Below, piece after piece: positions 27,301 through 39,300 of a stretch of DNA of 64,000 bases. Position 1 is the stretch's first letter; every line of letters begins with the position of its first letter. A model generated the notes under the pieces. The model was not told the origin of the DNA. It saw only the letters and a program-made list of their open reading frames with translations, and ran no database searches. The position numbers were made by a program, and so were the translations under genes. The stretch spans positions 273,104 through 337,103 of the forward strand of contig VWZP01008268.1 of assembly GCA_013396995.1 (NCBI GenBank). The letters are read 5' to 3'. The DNA is from Dicaeum eximium. Lineage: Eukaryota > Chordata > Aves > Passeriformes > Dicaeidae.

Positions 27301-30300
27301 GTCTTGATACTAAAGTGAGGAGCTGATAACTAAGACCCGCTTGCTCTTACCACTATTGGTTAGATAGATAAAACTCTCTCTCTATGTTTTTGGAACAGAG
27401 CAGAGAAACACCAGCTGTGTCCCTGAGAACAGGACACAGCTTAGATTGTTTACAGGAATCTGCTGGTGGGAAAAGTAATCTTTTCCCTTACAAAGAAGAC
27501 CTTAGCAGGCGTGCTGCTAGGAAATTCAGAAAACCCAAAATCATAATCCCATAAACAGGGTAGAGGACTGCTGTTCAGTCTTGCAGATGGAGTCAGGGAC
27601 AGGTGTGTGTTCACTCATCTCTTTGAAGCCCAGTGTGTTACCTCTGTGGTACCTTACTTGACAATTGTATTTTCAGGTACTACTTCTGTATTTCAAAGCC
27701 TGAAACTACATGAGAGCTATATCCTTGCCTGGAAGAGTGGCTTTTTGCTTTATTTCAGTTACTTTTTTGGTTTGTAACATGACATGTAGATGTGGCGCCT
27801 AGGGACATAGTTTAGTGAAGGATCTGCCAGCATTAGATTCATTGGACCTAATGATCTTAAGGTCATTAGGTTGGACTCAATGATCTTAAGGTCTTTTCCA
27901 ACCAAATGGGTTTTGTGATTCAATTGCAGTGCAAGAAAGCAAGCCCCCTCAGACCAAAGGGTGCCTTGGTGTTGGCTGTGTTGTTGAGTTTCACACCTGG
28001 ACACTGGTGCTGAGGCTGTCCTGGTGACACAAATGGCGTGGAAAACGAGGCCTTGACCCGGTTCTAATGAGTCAACCTGGTTTGTGTTAGGAGCAGCAAA
28101 ACTGAGAAGGAGTGCTCCTGAGTAGCGAGAGCACTGCTAGGCAAGCTAGTCGTGGATACAATGTAGAGATTCAGTGGCGCCCTTCCTCTCAACACTGTAT
28201 CCGTGCCGAGACCCACAAAGAACTCCCGTGGCTGAGCCTGTGCCCAGCCTTTTAAAGTCCCTGTCCTTCCTGGATTGGTCCGTTTTGATCTGCTCCCCGA
28301 TTGGCTCTTATCTAGGGGTTTCTATTGGTCCTTATCTGAAGAGCGTCCTGAGCCAATCATCCTCAGATGGTGTCGAGTGATTGGCTCTTCATCTGCCAAT
28401 CCCGGCTGAGTCGCGTGCTGTTCCCGTGATGATGTCAGTTTTCTGGTACTTTGGATGTCAGTAACTGCCTGAACTGNAACACTGTATCCGTGCCGAGACC
28501 CACAAAGAACTCCCGTGGCTGAGCCTGTGCCCAGCCTTTTAAAGTCCCTGTCCTTCCTGGATTGGTCCGTTTTGATCTGCTCCCCGATTGGCTCTTATCT
28601 AGGGGTCTCTATTGGTCCTTATCTGAAGAGCGTCCTGAGCCAATCATCCTCAGATGGTGTCGAGTGATTGGCTCTTCATCTGCCAATCCCGGCTGAGTCG
28701 CGTGCTGTTCCCGTGATGATGTCAGTTTTCTGGTACTTTGGATGTCAGTAACTGCCTGAACTGCCCCGCGCGCGCCCGTACATCTCGAGTGCACCCCGGA
28801 ACGGCCCGAGCACGCCTGCCTAACTTGGACATGCCCCAAAAACCCCTCGAGCACGCCCCAAACGCGTCTCGAGGTCCCTCCCCCCTTTAATCAACCTCAG
28901 TTTTAGTTAACAAGAACGCGAACAATCATCATACAAACTTGTTTCTTAACGATCCCCTCCTTCATCACAGTGGGACAGGATGTCCCCTTCTCTGAGTCCT
29001 GAATTTGCATTCCCATCTGCTCCCATAGCCCTGTGCTCCTCTGCACTTGAGGAGATGGGCATTTCATGGGCTGATGGCTCCTTTGGTGGGCCTGGGTGTA
29101 GCCAAGATGCAGAGTATTATTTGGACTTCTGCCGGCTGCTGTTGTCTCTCTTTGATACGTGTGTAGGTGAGCTTTTATATCAGGTACCCTGAGAGAAAGC
29201 TAAAATTGATGTAAGCAGAAACCACTTGATCTCCTGTCACCTCGTGGTTTTACAGCTGGGTTTACGAGGTACGGTGTGCCCTTCGTAAATGCTTGAGGAG
29301 TGTCCATGATCACCTTCTCCATTATGCCCCTAGAATTCCTTCCTGAAGGGACTTGTTTTACAATTTTCGCAGGCATCAAAGTGTGAATGACCAGTTTGTA
29401 GTTTCCTGTATCATCCTCTTGGCCTGTTTAGCAGTTTTGGAAGATCTCCAAATGCTTTGCATCTCACTGAATGTCATGGTTCTTCTTCCATGTTCTGAAG
29501 GTCCAAAACAAGTGAAAATTCTGCTTTTCTGCACTAAGATGAGGATAAAGGGGTATTTTTGGCTAGAATATATAACAAGAATTAAGTAAACTTCCTGTAC
29601 TTGGTTGCATTGTATTGTTGTAAAAAACTATTAGAAGAAGAAAAGTTCATTCCTTAAACTGATTTTCTTTTCTCTATTTTGAAATTTACAGAAGTAAAGG
29701 ACTGTGCTTGCTCAATGATACTGTTAGCCAAAAGTGGAATTTCTTTAACTGTTACTTTTTTGTCTGTTGTATTTCTTTGGTTTAAAGTGCGTAGGCTGGG
29801 AATGCTTCCGATGTGTTTGGAATATTTAGAATTACAAATTCCTGTTCTTGCTAACTGTTGGTTTGTCATCAAGTTTAAGAATTTTTGTATTTTTAGTGTG
29901 ATTTCTTTTTAATCACAATTAATCAAATTGATTCCTCCCATAGTTTAAGACAGCTGGAACAAGACGCAATTGACCTAGAGAAGGAATTTCAGCTGGCAAA
30001 TGTAAAGATCAAAGAAACAAATAAAGAGAAAGCAGAACTTGTTGCTGAATTGATGCATCTCATGAAGGTTTGTATTTTTAACTTGCTATGTGTTCCATTT
30101 TTATGAAAAGTCTAATTCTTGTAATTTAAGTAGGAGGCATGCAACATTTTAACGGTATCAATGTTTTCAAGCTAGCTTTCTTAATTATTGCATATTCCTA
30201 ACTTTTTCCATTTTTTATCTCCTTTTAAATTTTTTTTTTAGTTTGTATTTCTGATAATTATTTTAAAATCGCTTAAGAGAATTGGAAACAAACCTTTTCC

Positions 30301-33300
30301 TGTGCCCAACTTCATACTGTAGAAACTTTGTGTTAAAATGACAAATAGTGAATATCTCAGACCTTAGCTCACCACTGTGGTCAGATGCTAGCACTCTGAT
30401 GTGTAATCTTGTAGGTGCCCTAGGTCTACAGTTGAAACCTTATCCTCCCTTTCATTAAGGGAGAGGATTCATTTGTATTTATACGCCGATCATAAAAAAC
30501 ATGGTAAACAGTTGCTTTCAATGGCCCATAATTTTAGTGCCCTTTAGACAGTAAGCAATCTGTTGATGGTTTTGAAGTCTCTAGACTGTTCCTGAGGCTG
30601 ACTTGTTTGAAAAAAACCCTAACATTTTAATGTCAGTGTTGTCAAACCAGATTCTAGGAGTCACTAAAGTCAGTTACATAACTTCCCAAACAGCCTTGTT
30701 TGGTTGTCATGTGCTGTTCCAGTTAAGACATCAGATACATGAGTTGCTGTACATCTTGTCAGTCAACTGCAGTATCATTACAAGATGCATATGTCTTTTG
30801 TGTTTCTTTTTTGACCTTTTTCCATCTCTGTGTGACATATGACATCTACCAAAATCCACCTGTTGGATTCTTATCTCTGAGTAACAACTGAGATGGCCTT
30901 AGCTTTTCTTACATTTTGCATGATGGTATATAGTGAAGGGAAAGAGAATGGAGAGAGGGAGGGTTGATGTGAAATTGTGGGTTGAAAGTATGTGTGTATC
31001 TACATATGTGTATTTATATATATTTGGCTGAAATTATATATATCTATAGATACTTAAAAGTACACGAGGACTGTACATCTTGAAGAACTTGGGTCACCAC
31101 TTTTCATTGAATTTGACAGCAGCATTGATGAACTGAACACAGTGTGAGATTGTATGCTATGACTAAAAGGTTGGATAGTTTCTAAAGTAGTGATTATATC
31201 AATTTTGAGTCTGGTGGAAAAAAAACCTGTTCTGTTCTCCTGTGTGTAGGGGATCATACCACTGAACGTCGTCAAAGTAGCTTTGGCTTTTCAGATGACC
31301 AGAGCAACTGCTGAGAGGAACAGACTACAATCAGAGTACAAAGCAGGAACTGTACAGCTAAGAGCTGCACAGGTAACAATATTTATGAATACTGAGGTAT
31401 CTACTATGAAAATCTCTCACTGGGAAGCATTTATGGTGTTGAAAAGGATACTTCTGTGTCTTTGTTTAGAAGTGGCTGTTAGTACTGCTAAATATTTGGC
31501 CTTGATTTCTTTGAGTAGTTTGACCTCAGCCTCTTCATTTAAAGCAGAATAGTAGCTTTGCCATCCTCAATTAAGACAGCTAAACTGCTGTGAAAATGTG
31601 CCCCTCAGTCATCTTATCCTGGGTCTTTTTATTGTAATAAAGAGTGTGTAAAAAGGCCAGGTGTTGCTTGAAGGATTACTTTCTTCTGAGTCTGTCTATT
31701 GACAAGTAGTTCCAACCCACATGGGAAATACAAGCTCAAGATGAAACAGAAAGTGCAGCAGCACAATAGAGCTATTTTACCTTTCTTTCATAGCTCATTT
31801 CTTCATACTGTAATTAAATGCCTTTCCTGGAGGACAGAAAAGAGACTAAATGGTCCTTCTCTTGGTAGATTATGTTAGGAAGCTGTGCTCTGTTCAGGTA
31901 AAAAGTCTGAGGAGTTAGTTCCACAGCAAGTGCACATTTCTAAGAGCAGAGGATGCTGTCATTGCTTGTGGATTGCTGCAAAGGTTAATTTTTGTATTTG
32001 TGTAGTAATACAATCTTTCAGTGCACTAGGGAAAAGGAAAAAACTGTCAAAGGAAAGGGCGGTAAGTTGGGTATTTTTCCTTGTCTTTCTAGAGTTCAGT
32101 CAGCTATAACCTAGTAATTCAATTTGATCATAAAGATAAAAGTAAAAATTGGAAAGCAGCTTGAAAGGTAGTTTTGTAGACTGTTTTGTAAGTACAAAAT
32201 AGTTTTGTAAGACTGTTCTTTTTGGAAGTAGCTGTCCATGCAAAATAACTATGTAGTTAGAAAAACACTTGAGTTGTAATTACCATCACTTGCAGGAAAA
32301 TTAGTCAGAGGACAACTTTTTAAGAGGAGCAGAAAGTAACTTGAACATGGAGACAAAGTCCAGCATGTTACTTAGTAAACCACTGTTGCATGTTACACAT
32401 GCTGCATCTTTCACTCAGTTTATCAAAGTTCAGTGAATATAATTTAATTGCTGGAGCTCAGTAAGGAGTAAGAATGTATTACAAAGCCATGAACCTCATG
32501 TCAGTAATGTGTATTGTCACTGGGAAGTTCATTTAATGTTTCTAGTTGTCTCTGCACACATCTTGATCATTTAGGGATTAGCCCTGACTGGTACATAATT
32601 TCATGTCTGGTCAGATCAGTAGATAGGATTTGTGATTTGTAACATTCTGGTAATTCTTAAAAATTGCCTCCTTCCTAGTAAAAGGTATGTATGAGTCAAG
32701 TGGAGTCCCATTGAGGCCCCCCTCAGAAAATGAGCAGGAACATTAACATTGCCACTTTTTAGTATATAGAAGAAATAAGGAATCAAAACTTGTGTATTTA
32801 TATTTGTCTAAATTTTATTTTGCATGTGGACATTGACAGTAAACTGGCAAAGTTGAGTGAAAATTGAAATTTGACTTGCTGAACTGTCAATGTATTGTTG
32901 CGCCCGACGGTGAATCAGGACTCTTTGACTCCAGTATCAGAAGGCTTATATGATTTATTAAAATTACTCCATTGATTAGAAGGATTTTGGGCTATATCTG
33001 CCCGGTACAGAGCTAACATGCTTTCTTCTTCATGCTCCATACAAGAGGTGCAAGGATGCTTAGAATTCAAAGATAACAGTTGTCCACTTCATTGGTCAAG
33101 AAAGAGAAGGCTCCCATCCCCCATGTGGGAGACAGGGCAGCCAAACACCACCTGTCCTTGAAAAATACACAGCTCAGAGATATGTTTATCAAATTCTGTG
33201 CTTAGAAAATGAACTTTCCCATGGAAGGAAAAATTCAGCAAGTTTGCACTCAAGAAACTTATAAAATATTATAACTACATCAATGCATTTATTCAAGTGC

Positions 33301-36300
33301 ATGCTTCATAGTAACATCAAATATCTTGCTTTCTAGTTTTTCTGTTGCATCCTGAAGTTTCTCCTGCCAAACATGTATTTTCCTCTTCACTGAAGAATTT
33401 TAGTTAACTTAGCTTAGATCAGGCATATTCAGTATTGAATCTGTTTCAGATTTTAAGTGTCTACAGATCAACTTGAACTCTTGTTTCATGCAGCTCTGCA
33501 AAGCTCTTTTCAAGTGGGAGCTTTATATACAATTGAGAATTGAGGTTCCCCACTTCAGATAATTCAGAATTGATTTGGGTTCTGGAAATGATCAAACACA
33601 AAAAATTTATGCTTCTTGTAGAAAAAAAATATAAGTGCCTCTCACAGGATCTTTTGCCTTCATTATCATGTCAAAATATTTCAGATGAAGCTATTTGACT
33701 TTTAAATCTGTGGGATCCAACATACTATTACAGGGCATATGCAGATACCCAGTGGAATGCAACTATTGACTGTACAGTAGTATTTATGCTAATTCAGTAT
33801 AGCTTGAGATCTTGGCTGTAAAGAAAAGGAGGGACATCCTCTCTTTACTGTTTTATCTGAACAGCTCTTATGCCACTCCTTGCAACCCACGTGACATTTC
33901 CCTCTTCTGCAATAGACTTCATGAAGTAGAAGGGGTGATCTAAAAAAGGCCTCTTCTAAAAATTTTCCAACCTTTCTGAAAACATCAACTCAGTATAGAA
34001 AAATATTTTTACAGTGTGTTTGTGGAGATTGTGAAATGCTTATCTGTAATGCAAAGTTATATTTCTTAGTGCTTAGTAGAGAGGGAAGGAAGAAGAGGTT
34101 TTTTGAGTTGATACATGCTGAGAACAGCAGCCCCTAACTGTTGTGAGTGTGAGATGATCACTAAGGATCATACCCATTACTTTCACTTTTATTGTATTTA
34201 GTAAATAAAGATAAGCTACAGTTCCAGAATGTAATGAGAGTGACTGTCAGTGTCTGTGTCCTGTTTTTAAAACTGTGGAAAAAGCATTTCTCAAACTGTA
34301 TGATTTCCAAATGAAGACTGTATCTTTTTCACCACTGGAGGGCTCCTATATTTAGCTGAAGTACACAAGATAACTCTTGAATCTACATGCACACTTGTTA
34401 AGCTGAGAGAAAATAAATGTAGCTATTTCTGAAGAACTTGCTTTTGATCAGTTTACCTTGGCATCTCTTGACTTGATGAGCAGAGAGGTATAATGAGTTG
34501 TTAGTTGAAGCAAATTTTTTTTATATTTTAATAGTCTGGTTTCCCTTACTTTTTCTGCTTCAGATGTGGTTTGTTTGCTAGTGTGCTAGTGTTACCTCTG
34601 GAAATTCACAATAATATTTAAAAAAAAAAAAGGTGGTGATTTTTAAAAATATCTTTTAATATTTCTAACAGCAACGTTTTTATGAACTGGATACTAGGAA
34701 GCAACTTCTTTATGAAAAGTGTGTGGAATTGATGAAACAAGCTCGACACGTCTGCAGATTGGGTCCAGGTCAAGATTTTCCAGAAGAATTTCAAGTTGTA
34801 TGTACAAAAAGAAATTTTCACATATCTCTTGAATTTCTAACTTCTCCTGCAAAGAATATTGTATATTTTTTAATTAGAAGGCTCCCAGTAAAGGATTACA
34901 TGTACTTCTGTTACTGTCATTAGCCTTTTAAACCACTTTTGAACTAGTGCTGAGATACCACTTTGTTTTGTGCACAGGGGAGAGAAAATTAGATTTGTGA
35001 TTTCAATTGAAATCTGCAGTCTCGTGTTCACAGAAATAAATAGAAGCTATATTTTTCTATCCCTGCTCTAATGGAGCAACACAAAAGAACTGAGGTCTGG
35101 ACCCAGCCTCTTAGAAGTATTCATTTGCATGGTTTATCTAGCACAATCCATGTGTTACACTGAATCTCTGAGTATCTGCGCCTGTACAAGTTAGGCAACT
35201 AAGGAACAACTAATTATGTATCTTAATTATGTACCAGTACTTCCAACCTTCTTTCTCTATCCAGAATAGTTAGTGAGGGAATCTTGCTATGTTAAATTTT
35301 GAGTGTATGATGCCCTGATTATAAGTAACAAAATAGTTTATGGTTTATCCCTTAGGTGTTTTTGTGGGTTTTTTTGTTTTTTTTTTTTTTTTAAGAAAAC
35401 TTGAGTCCTTTGTTAGTATTGCTTTGTAACGTGTGCAGTCCTTTGTCTTGTAGGCTTTTCAGACTCTTCCAAACACACTGGAGGAAATTGATGCTTTTCT
35501 GAATGAAGAGAAAACCAGGGCTTCCTGTTTCACAGGCCTCAGTGCTTCGGTATGTTCACTCCTTTCCCTCCCCCTCTACCCACATTGTACTTGTTTCCCA
35601 CTCGGTGCTAGATCTCTTGGTATAATAATAATGATCAGTGGGAACAATGTGCTGTAAATGCCACATTCTGCATCTACTCAGATTTCAAGTAAGCTCTTTA
35701 AAAAAATGCGCCTTTAAAAAAAAAGTTGCAATAATCTGAGAGAAACAAAGCTTTACAGCTTTCTTGCTTTAAAGCTAGAAATCTGTCTTGTTTAGTGTGC
35801 AGTGCAGTAGTCTTAATTTTTTGAACAGTATCAGTGCAGTGTGGTATTTTTACAGTCAGGGTTAGAATTAGCAAATACTTTGCTAACTGCTTGTTTTTTA
35901 TTCTGGCAGGTTGTTGAAGAATACAATAAGCAAACACAAGAAATAGAGCAGCTGACAGAATATCTAGAGGAAAAGAAAAAGGAATTGAGTAACTATAAGC
36001 AAAACATTTCACAGGTAATAGCTCAAGTTAACACTTCTGTATCATTATTATAATTCTATGTCATTGTAGGAATGTATGTACAGAAATGAACAATAACATT
36101 TCAGACTGTTTGGAGTGTAAATTGAAATATTAACTTCCCTAATTATGATGTTTTTTCTATGTAAATGCTGTCTCCAGGGGAAGATTCAGTTCTTAAATTG
36201 ATTTTACATGGATATGTCTTTTAGGTCAAAGAAAAGTGGCTAAACCTCTTGAAAGAGATGATTGAACAAATTAATGGAAAGTTCAGTAAGTTCTTTAGTT

Positions 36301-39300
36301 CTATGCAGTGTGTTGGTGAAGTTGATCTTCATATGGAAAATGAGGTATGATTGCTTTTTCATATAACATTATTTTTTTGCATAATGTTTTGGTCATGTAT
36401 TGCTACAGAAAAATAACAAGTTGTGATGTGGGTATGTTCTTTTTAAAAAACACTGAACTTTTACTCAACACTTTTGGTGTACTAGAGCTAGAACTGACTT
36501 ACCAGTCTGATTGAAGGCAAGTGAGTCTTTATCCAGATGACTAGGACTCCATCTCCTGAGTTTTGGAATAGGCCTGCAACTTACAGAGCTTGGTTAGAAA
36601 CATTNNNNNNNNNNNNNNNNNNNNNNNNNGTACTTACTTAGCTGTTACTCAGATTTGTGAAGCTCATTATTTGATTCTGCATTTTCAGCTGATTTTTGTC
36701 CTCTGTTATCATCTAAGTTCTATTATTAGGTGTTGAATTTATTTGGTTCTACATGTAGTTTCTAATGAAGTCTATGGGCCTTTGGTCTGTTCTGAAAGTG
36801 GATGTCATTTGGCTCATCCTGTTAGCTTCTCTGTAACTTTTATAGGTAGGGTTTACCTCTGGTGAAGAGTTTAAAGCATCAGTAGAACTTGGGGAGAAAT
36901 ATTCAGTGCAGTGAACTGAAGAGGGAAATGTGGTAGTTTGTTTTAAATTGATCACTGAAATGATCATGTCAAGACTTAGATATGTTAACACGTGGACTAC
37001 GCAACAGTGAAATTAAACACAATAATTCTTTTCTGGCTTTTTTTGCTGCTGTAAATTACTCAAGCAGCTTTTCTTAAAATGGCAGCTATTACTCAGGGCA
37101 GAAGAGTGACTGATGTGTCTCTTTATATGAACTGCATAAAAATGTTTACCTGGAGACTGGTAATATGAATTTAAACATAGACTTTTCAGTTATTTTGATA
37201 ATTATCTTGACAGACCTATATTGCACAAAAACTGTCTTTTAGATAAAAGTATGTGGAGAGAGAAGAGAACACAGGAGGAACAATAAAGCAGTTAAAAAGC
37301 AAAAGGCATGTGGAGTGCCTTTCTGAATCTCTTCTTTGGAAGGTCTTGCTTTTCTGTAGTGAAGATGTCACAGAATCACAGAATCCCAAGGTTGGAAGAG
37401 ACCTCTCAAGAGTGCAACCCAGCCCTAACACCTCAATTAAACCATGGCACTGAGTGCCACATCCAATCTTTTTTTAAACACATCTAGGGATAGTGACTCC
37501 ACCACCTCCCTGGGCAGACCATTCTAGTACTTGATCACTCTTTCTGTGAAAAACTTTTTCCTAATGTCCAGCCTGTTTTTCCCTTGATGCAGCTTGAGAC
37601 TGTGTCCTCTGGTTCTGTCCTCTGTGCTGCCTGGAGAAAGAGACCAACCCCACCTGGCTACAGCCACCTTTCAGGGAGTTGTAGGAGTGATAAGGTCACC
37701 CCTGAGTCTCCTTTTCTCCAGGCTGAACACCCCCAGCTCTCTCAGTTGTTCCTCACAGGGTTTGTGTTCCCAGCCCCTCACCAGCCTCGTTGCCTCCTCT
37801 GGACGCGCTCCAGTGTCTCAATGTCCTTCCCAAACTGAGGGGCCAGAGCTGGACACAGCACTCAAGGTGCCCCTCACCAGTGCCAAGTACAGGGGCAGAA
37901 TGACCTCCCTGCTCCTGCTGGCCACACTATTCCTGATACAGGCCAGGATGCCCTTGGCCTTCTTGGCCACAGGGCACACTGCTGGCTCATGTTCAGCCGG
38001 CTGTCACCAGCACCCCCAGGTCCCTTTCTGCCTGGGCACTGTCCAGCCACACCNACTCAGCACAGAGAGCTCCTGTCCAAGCCACAGGCTGCCAACTTTT
38101 CCAGGAGTGTGCTGTGGAGACAGTGTCAAAGGCCTTGCTGAAGTCCTAACATCCCCAGCCCCTCCTGCATCCACCATGTGGGTCACCTGGTCATAAAAGG
38201 AGACCAGGCCGGTCAAACACGACCAACCCCTCCTAAACCCATGCTGGCTGGGTCTGATACCGTGGCCATCCTGTAAATTCTGTGAGATGACACTCAGAAC
38301 AAACTGCTCCACTTTCTTGCCAAATACTGAGGTCAGGCTGACTACCATATAATTACCAGGATCCTCTTTCCCACCCTTTTTGTGAATGGGTGTCACATTG
38401 GCCACCTTCCAGTCATCTGGAGCCTCACCTGCGAGCCAGGACCGCTGGGCAATGATGGAGAGAGACTTTGCAAGCTCATCTGCCAGCTCCCTCATCACCC
38501 TGGGATGGATCCCATGTGGTCCCATAGATTTATGAATATCCAAGCATCTCAGCAATTCTCTGACTGCCTCCTCCTGGATAATGGGGGGACCATTCTGTTC
38601 CCTAGCACCATTGACCAACCCAAGAGGAGGACAGCTGTCCCGAGGACAAGCCGTCTTCCCACTAAAGACTGAGGCAAAGAAGGCGTTAAACACTTCTGCC
38701 TTCTCCTTGTCTGTAGTTACTAAGTTCCCTTTCTCATCCAGTAAAGAACAAAGGTTGGTCACAAATAGTTTTAAGAGATTAGCTAGCAGTACTTGAACAA
38801 CCTGCCAGTGAGTAAAACTTCCTTCCTCAAGGGATCAATGGCTGTAATCTGGAACGGTGGATCATCTGTTGTCAAGCTTGTATTCCTTGCCATTCTCTGC
38901 AGGAGAATCTTTTGCCTCACCTGTAGATAAGAAGAGACGGAGACTCTTGGTAGAATTATTTTTATTAGAGATATTTCTGTGACACTGAAGTTCAAGCCTC
39001 TGCTAGTCTGCTTTATAGGAGTCTAGAGATCTGTGGATGTCCTTGGTGACTCTACCTGCTGTCACCATTGGATATCAGGAGGAGTTGGACATTAGGAGGA
39101 ACTTCTTTACAGAAAAGGTGATTAAACGTGGAATGGACTGAGGAGGGAGATGATGGAGACACCATCCCTGGAGATGCTTAAGGAATGACTAGACAGAGCA
39201 CTCAGTGCCATGGTCTATTTGCCAGGTTGGTGTTCAGTCATAGGTTGGGCTCTGTTCTCAGAGGTCTTTTCCTACCTAAGTGATTCTGTGATACTGTGTG

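Larger units (their letters stand above)
28080..28969 (-). mobile_element. GC-rich LTR with strong promoter-like content (- strand)
   Basis: Read on the - strand it starts TGTGATGAAGGAGGGGATCG at 28969, passes through CCAAT-dense sequence, then a TATA-like TTTAAAAGG (complement of 28250-28258 and of the copy at 28537-28545). Each 286-bp unit holds six CCAAT boxes in both orientations. Base composition and CpG content are unlike the surrounding intron. The 3' boundary (low coordinate) and the target duplication are not clear. It is best read as a retroviral LTR; the class is not established. Confidence 0.55.
25807..29943 (+). other. SMC5 intron 15
   Basis: About 4.1 kb and rich in repeats: an LTR-like block (27084-27500), a CR1 tail (27800-27915) and a GC-rich LTR with a 286-bp duplication (about 28080-28969). 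The first kilobase and the last kilobase are ordinary AT-rich intron. Confidence 0.8.
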
